Positions 55,409 to 64,000 of a DNA stretch of 64,000 nt are shown piece by piece (the first letter of the stretch is position 1; each line of letters opens with the position of its first letter). The notes beneath the pieces are model-generated. The model saw nothing but the letters and a program-made list of their open reading frames with translations, made no database searches and was not told where the DNA came from. Where the stretch lies: contig NC_092677.1 of the NCBI RefSeq assembly GCF_964355755.1, positions 22,290,101 to 22,354,100 of the forward strand, read 5' to 3'. This stretch comes from Antedon mediterranea. Its lineage: Eukaryota; Echinodermata; Crinoidea; Comatulida; Antedonidae. The position numbers and the translations under genes were made by a program.

Positions 55409-55539
55409 AAGTTAAAGTTTATATTAAATAAAAGAAGCAACTTGTGTAAGCCATTTAACTTTGAGGATGTTGAGCTTTCTAAAGTTCGATGTCGAGAAGT
55501 CGTTTTTAATCTTTAATGAAAAGTGTGGTGTGTTATGAA

Positions 55540-55912
55540 TCATTATTATGTTACGTGTTGTAAAAGTAAACAATATTATGAAAGACCCCACTCATCCGTT
55601 ACATTACTGTTATAACTTAAATAGATCAGGCATTAGGCTACGACCTCCAAGAGCAAATCTTTGTAGAACTAGAAAATCCTTTGTTGTAAATAGCATTCAT
55701 ATTTTTAATTCTAATGTAAGACGTTAATGCAATTTTTAATAGTTTTACATTTTTAACAGTATTTTTTACTTTTTATCTTGTATTTTTAATCTGTTATAAT
55801 ACTGCACGTTTTTAAATTGTTGCAATACTGTTGTTTTAATCTACCAAGCAAAGTGAATTTCCATTTTTATGGACAAATAAAATTTCTTAAATCTTGAATC
55901 TTGAATCTTGTT
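55540..55912 (+). pseudogene. Non-LTR retrotransposon 3' end with short tandem tail
   Basis: Coding remnant with DPTHPLHYCYNLNRSGIRLR then PPRANLCRTRKSFVVNSIHI, typical of CR1/L2-type ORF2 ends. An AT-rich 3' UTR with AATAAA near 55876 follows, and then a tail of AATCTTG repeats (about 55886-55912). Such short-repeat tails are typical of these LINEs. The orientation is opposite to the remnant at 55202-55408. Confidence 0.65.
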
Positions 55913-57029
55913 GCTCCAAGTTTGTAGTTAATGTCTTTCTTAAGCCGGTTCCACGGTTCCACTAGACATTTATTCGCGCGAATCGAAAGCGTCAGCTTAT
56001 ACGCATGCGTAGAGATGGATTTGGAAGGGAAACTTGAATATGGAAAATCGACTTCATGTGCATGCATGTTATTATTTTTCATCTAATTTTTGTGACGTGT
56101 AAAAATACGTAACTGAGGAATGCTCGATTCGCGCAAATAGTATATTCGCTAATGAAAAAGGCATTAGTCTTAGTTGCAAAATACGTATGAAACGCCATGT
56201 GAGCCAAAATATTTATCTTTTTGCCTATTAGTCGAAAGTCCTACAGTCTATAACATAGACAGGTGAATAGTGTGGTTTTGAAAACAAATATTAACTTATT
56301 CGGAGAAGAAAGTAAGCCTAAATATTGTTTAGGTTGGTTTATTAATGTTAATCTAATTCAATATTTTTTAAATAATAGTTTTCTGCTAGCAGAGGGCAGA
56401 TGCTCTAATAAAATCAATAATTCAATTGTCACATAACAATCAAAATACCATTAGAGACGTGCCTGGTATGCCTAAAAATTAGTAATAATGCCTTTTTTTA
56501 AATAAGTTTTATATCTTACAAAATGTATGTTAAAATAGGCCTGCATTGCAAACGTTGTCTATTTACCATCAACATACTTATATCAGAATTCATGAAATTA
56601 TGGACACGTATTTTGTCTGCACTCAACATTCAATGAAATTATACGGATACTAATTAGCAGAGAATACGCCGTGCTTTCATCAAAAAACGGCTAATCTGAT
56701 AGTTTTAACGACATCACTCGACCGATGCAACCTCTTGCCGTACTATACTTGAATTTTGGTCTCTTGTGACCACCAAAAAATGGCTTTGTTCGCAACGAAA
56801 TTGACTTGGTGCGCATGAGTAATTTTAACAAGATGATTTCTTTAACTGTGCAAACTGACGAAACACATTCAGGAATTTAAACGCAACCATTAAGAAATAT
56901 CCAATTTACTAAAGTTCGTCATTGTTATTATTGCATAAACAAGTTATCAAGAACCAACCAATCTGATTAGGTACAGCCTAAGCAGGTTAATAATTATGTG
57001 ATAGACGATGACGTATGTTTCTGATTTCC

Positions 57030-57073
57030 CGTTGTTGTTGTTGCTGTTGCTGTTGTTGTTGCTGTTGCTGTTC
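57030..57073. repeat. GTT/GCT trinucleotide microsatellite
   Basis: GTTGTTGTTGTTGCTGTTGC-type tract of about 44 bp. Confidence 0.9.
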
Positions 57074-57941
57074 ATTTTATAACATCATGAGTTAATATAT
57101 ATTCAAACATAATTGTCTCGGTAAGTTTATAATGAGTAATTAAAAGTTTCCCTTTCCGAAGCAGGTTATTGTGCAGTCTTTTTTTGTGTATTCTTGTATA
57201 ATAATCTATTTTATTGATATATAAATTCTTTTTAATGACATCATATGAGTAGGTGAGTACGTATGCATATACATTGTTGGTAAGTTTATATATATAATAT
57301 ATTTATAATATACATTTAACATAATTCGAAACAGTTGGTAAATGTTTAATAAATGATTCAAAACAGTCACATGAGTATGATATTGTTTTCATCCCTCTTT
57401 GTCTATTTTAAGTAAAGAACAGATCAACTTTCATCCAAAGCAGATATTATGAAGAAAATACAACACTTAACGTCATGATGACGTAACATGGACATTGTGT
57501 CATTGTGATAGTGTAACACAACCCCGATCCTTCTATAGAAAATAAATTTGAAAGTCCATCTAATATTTTCGTCGTATGATACTTACAACAACATCGTCTA
57601 ATCGTATTGGTATCATTTAGTATTATTGTCAAGACTTCATTCAGTAGTTTTATGATTGTAGCAAGTTGTTCTAGATCCCAATTGTACATTACTGAATCAT
57701 CGGCGTATATTTTGTCGTGGTCACTGTAGCCTATATCCCGGATGATGAGCTTCAGATCTTTGATTTTGGGTTGGTGCAGTGCACTCAATGGGGATTGATA
57801 CGTGAAATGTGAAATTTCCCTACCCGTATCCCATTTATTTAATTGTTATTGTTTGTTGAGTCAAGTAAAATTCAGTCTAAAAGATGTCTTGAATTAACCG
57901 GCAAGGCGTACTAAAAAAACTTATAAAGGTATACCGTATAT

Positions 57942-57965
57942 ATTCATTCATTCATTCATTCATTT
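57942..57965. repeat. (ATTC)n microsatellite
   Basis: ATTCATTCATTCATTCATTC tract. Confidence 0.9.
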
Positions 57966-58027
57966 GGCATCATGTTAATTAACCAATTTTATTAACACAA
58001 CAATATACAAGAACAAGGCCATAGGCT

Positions 58028-58110
58028 GCAGTCGTGTGCTCAAATTTGAGTTAATGTTTACCGACCGACCAACCGACCGACATAGTGAGCTGTAGAGTCG
58101 CGTAAAAAGT
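58028..58110. repeat. GGTCGGTC-type module, inverted copy
   Basis: ACCGACCGACCAACCGACCG with flanks GGCTGCAGTCGTGTGCTC and CATAGTGAGCTGTAGAGTCGCG. These flanks are the inverse of those at 1600-1660 and 2205-2270. Confidence 0.65.
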
Positions 58111-59786
58111 ACAAAACAAGATTGAGATTATAAGCAATACAATAGAAATGGGAGTTTAATGGTATTAAAACATATGAAACATTGGTGAACCGACTAATTG
58201 CAAAGGCATAAATAAAGGGAAACAGTTATCAGTGGTAACACAAACATACTTAAATAGCCCTCAATAAACATTATATCGGCTCCCATTGACCCAGAAAGTG
58301 TTCTTTCACCATTATAAGTAAAATGTACATGCATTGAAATTCTAATGACACATTAGGTAAATATGTATCAAATGTACAAATCTGAAATAAAATTTAAATA
58401 GGCCTATTTCTATAAATCAATTTCAAGTTTACAATCTTACAACGAGTTTACAAAGGAATATACATAATACAGTCGTAAAAACTTTAAAACGAATATTTGC
58501 GTAATTCGTATATAGTTTATTGTATTCATTCTTGCCGAGCGTTCATCTTAGGCCTAGCGGTATTAATTTCAGTTGCGCTGATGAATAGCACCTTTGAATT
58601 ATTTTCATGGTGGGCAATATACAGAGAAAATGCCAGAAAACCACTCAACGCACGACCAATATATCGATCGGTAGGCGCATGTCACGTTCAAGCAAATTGG
58701 TGTATTCCTTCCATGCGACAGGTGTCAAAATATTACCCAAGAGGATGTTTCACCCGTGGATGAAATCATTAAGCGATACAGTTTTCCGCCAACGGGTTGA
58801 TGGTGTCATAAAAGCAACCATGGAATAGGGTGACACATAAATGGAATTAAAAATTATTATTTCTTGAAAGTGTTCGAGCTGACCTCATCAAGAAATACAA
58901 CAACTGGTTTCGTTAATATTTCTGTAACACTGATTCGGAAGTATAAACACGCACACATTTGACTTTGCTAACTTTATTATATTCCTAATTTCTAAATATT
59001 TGCGGCTATTGATGAAGTGTATGATTATGATAGCAACAATTGCTGTATTTTCGTTGATGTAATTACATTTTTAAATCAAATTTTTAAACCGTTATGCCAA
59101 AGTATTTAAAAGAATCATTAAAAAGTTAACCACACATGAAAGACCTAATGATGCTTGTGTGTCATGGAGGGGCTACTGGGCTTGAATGAAATAAAGCATT
59201 TTTGTCTCCAGACTAGTACCGTACGTTTGTAAAACAAAACGATTCAAAACAAGAGCAATCAGAGAGTTACACTCCGCCTGTAAAATAAAAAGGGATTTTT
59301 GATATATTATGGTAAACTAAACTCTAATATATTTTTATGCATAATTTATGAGGTGGTTCTCTGGCTTAAAAACAGTACAATAGCAATCAGAGAGTTACAC
59401 CCTCTAATAAAAAAAAATGAGAAAAAAGAATCAAAGAATCGTGATAAAGATCCGTATTTTAGACGTACGGCCTAAAATTAGTAAAATTATAAAAAGTGTT
59501 CAAGAATTGGGACCTGGTCAATCAAAATTAACCTGGTAGAAGAAAAACATGAAATTATAGAATTCCATTTTTTAAATGACACTGTTTGTCAGTTGTATGC
59601 TCCAGTTGTTGCTCCCTTGTCCTTAGTGCTACACCAGCGATGTGAGATTTACAGGTGATAGTCTGCATAACTGTATATAATATACCAACTCAATATTTTA
59701 ATGATGGCAGACTATTGCATTTCTGAATGTTTATACAGTTGTTAGGATTTTATCCTATAGTATGGCTGGACGATACCTTTTATTAC

Positions 59787-59853
59787 AGAACCATTGAGTA
59801 CTTGCCCCAAGAAACAGATGGCTACTTTGGTTTATTCGTACCAGCGGCCATAA
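59787..59853 (+). other. Exon-like segment, unrecognised
   Basis: Acceptor-like TACCTTTTATTACAG, an open 67-bp stretch (TIEYLPQETDGYFGLFVPAA) and a donor-like AAG|GTGATA. No family recognised and no partner exon found. Confidence 0.18.
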
Positions 59854-60125
59854 AGGTGATAACAAGTAAGTTGGCGATTTATCGATTTCGTAGAGAATTT
59901 GATGGCTTGTCGATATATAATGTATATATCATCATTCATTTCTACGGAGAATGTGCTGATTAAATTCGCTGACATTAAGATTATAATAAATTCATTATTG
60001 TAACCTACATTTTTTCCAAAAAACTCTTCATATAAATGAAAACACATGATAACGATAACGATAATAATTTATACCATCACACTCATAAACATTCCTTCAT
60101 TATTTGTATACTATTGCACGTCAAG

Positions 60126-60200
60126 TGACCCACACTCGTCCAATTAAATAGGAATTTATTTAGGTGTTATATAAAGTCTGTTATACATCTTTTTTTCTAT
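60126..60200 (+). repeat. Dispersed repeat shared with 1177-1250
   Basis: Both stretches share ACCCACA.TCGTCCAATTAA and a following TTTA.GTGTTATATA phrase. The first copy lies directly before the PDCD5 exon at 1251. Confidence 0.55.
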
Positions 60201-63200
60201 AATATTAATATTCACATTGTGAAACTTAGGTGTCTAGGTTACAATCTAAAATAGCAGGTACTGGTAGCAAAAAGGTAATATTTATCGTTTACCACAAACA
60301 CAAACCATATATATAAACACAAAGTGTGCGTGTGTCTTGAAATGAATAAAAATGTATTTATTCCTTTAAAATAACTTTTAAAGGATTAAATTACAATTCA
60401 CAATTATGGCTTTAATCGAATTGTTGCTGATTGCACACTCTTAAGAATGTGTGATTTCGCCAAAAAGTGTGCTGTCTCCAGGGGGATTGCATGTCTCCGC
60501 TACGTCTTTGTTTTAGGAACGCGTCGTTAATCAGTTGCTTAAAAATCACCCATAAAAATCAATACATTTCTAGCTAACTTTGCCATGGATATTTCTACAG
60601 AGTGCCTCCTATCGACCAAGTCAAATTATTACATACCGAGGTGATATATCCATGGCTCTAATGAATCGATTGCACACTTTTAGTGGACAGGACCCTGTAG
60701 AACTGGAAGCTTCATATCGATTTACTGATACTGAAACAATCTTTTGATATACTAACCTCACTTCGCTTAAGAACATTCTATTTATCGATATAGCAATACT
60801 TCATGATCTACATGTTATCTACTTGTAACAGTAGGCCATATGATCGTAATACTAATTTTTTAAATCATAATCGGTAGTAGGCCTAATCATTATTGTATTT
60901 CTTTCTAAAAATATCATTTTAATTGATGCTTGATTATAAACATGTTCATCTGGTGATATTATTATTATTAGTCAAAATAATTTTTAAAAAAAATAATATA
61001 AATTAGGCCTATTAATTAAATGAATTTCAATATTACAAATACACATTTCGATAATGTAGTGACGTATAGTGATGAGATACTGAAAATTCTGAAAAAAAAA
61101 GCTACGTAATATATGTAGGCCTATGCAGAGAGAGGAACTGGCTTTCATAATGGCAGATAGAAAGTTATGGAGGAATCTAGTCATAAGTTCGGACTAAGTA
61201 AGTAATATATGTATATGTATATGTGTTTTGCTTGTGTTCATTTCAATTTCCGTCGAATAAAAGTAGATAAAGAGATTGATTGAAAACAAGGATTGTGATG
61301 ATAATAATAACATAAACACATCCACCTTGAATAATGGACAATTGGACAGAACCACGAAGCCACCGATGTAACAAAATTAACTGACTGATTATAAGAATCA
61401 CAGCAGAGCCTTGGGCGCCTTCTGCCACAGAAAACTAGCACCACTCGGAGAATGTATTGTGGAAACTCATGAAAAGACAAAAGGTCTATTTCTTGACAGA
61501 TGTATCCCTTTGAAAATCAGTTAATCTCTTATCCGCGAATACATTTGCCATACAGATGGCATTCAACATAGAGTCTAAATGCAACAGTTAAGCTTTAAAA
61601 TAATAATACAACCCTATTGGGAATGCGCAAAATTAATTTTGGTCATTAAAGCTATATACATTTATTTTTTCCATAGAGAATATAGCGAGGCTAATTATCA
61701 TAATGGATACAACATAATCTCATCAGATTCCAAAATCAAAATGTAGCCAATAATAAATAATGGTTAGAATTAAACAGGCTTACTTTCACAAAAACTATTG
61801 AAATATTACATATCCTGTCATGAGGTTAATTAATTGATTACAAAATGAATTCATGTTCTGAAACATAAACTGTAAAAAAATGGTCCTATCTGACCCAAAA
61901 AAAATATAACCCTACTGTATACTCATAATCTATGCTATTCGTATGTATAGGCCTATGTATAATATTACTGTAATATAATGCTATATTAATTATCACATAC
62001 CGTACATTAACAAATAACATAAGTAGGCCCTATAAGTTTGTTTAAATTTTTCTAACATGAACATTTCTGGTAAAAACCATGACACAAGTAGGCCTACAAT
62101 ATAAGTCCAAAATGTGATTTATTTAATTGTGTTAAAGAATATTTATTAATGAATAGGCCAAAGTTTTGTAACTTACACAATGTAAGCAATGGGATCAACA
62201 CAATTGATGTTTGTGAAACGGACACTGTCTTTTTGTGAGGGAGGGCGTTTGTTTATTTAAAAAAATCTCAATGACACTTGTTTTTCGAGTTGATGTACGA
62301 TTGGTATTTTATCGGATTCAACCGATGCGTCATCGTATTCCAAAAATTCACAGAACATAAAAATATAATGTATATGGTTAGTAATAGGCTACCATCTGTG
62401 AGATATAAATCATCCGTCTGATCCTGAAGAAAAAAATCTTTACAATTAGCATAAATCAAACAGTTATTATATGATGGTTAATGAAGGCATATTCCCAACG
62501 AAATTCGATACAATTCCTGATATAAAAGCAGCGCATTTAAACACACTGAGTCATACTAACTAATTTCACCAAAGATATATCAATTAAATGCAATAAGACC
62601 ATTCCCGTAATTAACTTGAGGGTATACTGAATACCGTCACAATATTAGCTGATACAATATAGATATTAAGGCACGCCTACTCATAATACAATTTATTTCT
62701 ATTGTATGTCATAACGATAGTGCCTTTATACGATAGGCCTATATAATATATAATATCATGAACCCTGCAATTGGTGTAATGGGTTTATGTATCGGGTAAC
62801 TATAGAATGTAGCTCACACAATATTTGTTTGATCTCTGGAATTAAGCCGCTCACAAAGGTGTTTGGTCAATCATATGGGGACACGAAAGATGTACTGTTG
62901 CTGACAAAATAATAAATGTTTGATATAAATGTTTAATATAATTAATAAATGAATACCATCATGAATAACAAGATCATCTATCGCATAGTAATGTATAGGC
63001 TTAGTCAGCGTCTACAATATTATTTTTCTTTTTTTAATGCACAGATAATTAACGATAGAATTAGATCAACATGTATAGTGTTTCACACAAATTGCTACAG
63101 GTAAAGAAGAAGCAAAGCCCACAAATGCCCTCTGCTAAAGCATAGCATTCATAGGTCCAATGACCATGTAGAAGATTTGATTTGTGTATTTTTTCAATAT

Positions 63201-64000
63201 TCTCATTTCATATATTGATTACTAAGTTGTTTCGTTTGCTAATTAAGTGATTGGAGATGGCGAACGCTTTCGTGGATTGCTAAATGGATTGTAAATTCGA
63301 ACACAAATTCCAACATGTCGTGGAACAGGACGCTAATTATATTAGTGCAATGGGAAAGATGTGTTGCTTAAATATTTTAGTTTTAATATAAGTGTTCGTT
63401 TCTATTGCCGCAGGTGAAGGAATTTCCTTTGTTCATGATATCATAAGCTAATATAAGGACACAATGCTATACTATAATGTAGAACTGTTTGACTGCAATG
63501 ATGTTGAAGCAACGTATAATATCCTGGACGATAAAATGATAAATGGATAATATACATTTTTTCGAGAAAAAAAAACAGTACAAAATTTACCATTTAAGAA
63601 CTGCATAATAACCATTCATACTGTCTCGATGAAAATAATATTTTTTTTTAAATAAAAAAAATGACGTTTATCAATCGCAGTTATTTATTTTGATCATGAC
63701 ATCATTTGATTAGATTTGAAAGCAATGTTTGTTTTTATCGAAAACAATATAGTTACAATATCAATTTCTTTTGTGTAGGCCTATGAATATTTATCTATCA
63801 TTACCGTCGTTGTTGATCGTGCGCAGTATAAACGGGCCTTAACTCAATAACAATTATATGCAATTTTTTCATTTTGATTTAGCTTTTTACATATTTTTCA
63901 GTTGAGATCCAGCCACTAATACTCACAGCATTGTCACTTTTTTTTTAGTAATCACGCCTTTGGATTAGGATATTTTTAAATTATGAATGTATGGTAAAAC

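Larger units (their letters stand above)
55913..64000. other. Gene-poor AT-rich region to window end
   Basis: No gene supported. It contains microsatellites, a GGTC module, a GC-balanced island at 58500-58830 with a GACAGGTGTC palindrome (58717-58726), an exon-like segment near 59787, and a duplicated phrase AATCAGAGAGTTACAC (about 59267 and 59389). Confidence 0.4.

Noticed and set aside
57447-57788. Minus-strand 113-codon open frame containing YADD
   Set aside because: YADD resembles the reverse-transcriptase active-site motif, but none of the surrounding RT blocks is present. A chance match is more likely.
1-64000. tRNA, rRNA or CRISPR features
   Set aside because: No tRNA B-box with a cloverleaf context, no rRNA core sequence and no regularly spaced identical repeats were seen.

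Overview
The window is AT-rich animal nuclear DNA: genes with GT-AG introns, introns of kilobases, and many mobile elements. The genes, a Gmr1-type LTR retrotransposon and a strongly over-represented TAGGCCTA word fit a marine invertebrate deuterostome, most likely an echinoderm. The species cannot be fixed from sequence alone.

Three protein-coding genes are supported at exon level. (1) The last three coding exons of PDCD5 (+, 1251-3553); its 5' part lies beyond the left edge. (2) A complete CLPTM1L-like gene (-, 19268-31604) with 14 coding exons that join in phase to a 530-residue membrane protein. (3) A complete scratch gene (+, 40476-43361) with two coding exons, encoding a 292-residue protein with a SNAG motif and five zinc fingers. 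PDCD5 and CLPTM1L are tail to tail; CLPTM1L and scratch are head to head.

Between PDCD5 and CLPTM1L lies a stack of nested mobile elements (about 4.25-17.6 kb). The outer layer is an inverted-repeat element. It was split by two head-to-tail Helitrons (4377-6048 and 6049-16561). The first Helitron carries a 668-bp element with 36-bp perfect terminal inverted repeats. The second carries a 3.16-kb foldback element and a full-length, apparently very young Ty3/gypsy retrotransposon (9917-15945). That retrotransposon has identical LTRs and one open 1524-codon gag-pol frame, with integrase placed before reverse transcriptase. A third copy of the same Helitron, without the insertions, sits in a CLPTM1L intron and shows the empty sites. 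A second Helitron-like family lies in the CLPTM1L 3' flank and intron 7.

CLPTM1L introns also hold a TTAA-flanked MITE, a degenerate hammerhead-like motif, and a recent partial copy of the gene's own first exon. A 2.2-kb element flanked by 11-bp direct repeats lies just upstream of the gene.

From 34 kb to the right end, scratch is the only gene I can support. The rest is AT-rich intergenic DNA with microsatellites, two LINE 3'-end remnants near 55 kb, and scattered GC-richer islands. Four identical CCAACAGGTG words, the kind of E-box bound by Snail/Scratch factors, lie on both sides of scratch and suggest cis-regulatory, possibly autoregulatory, elements.
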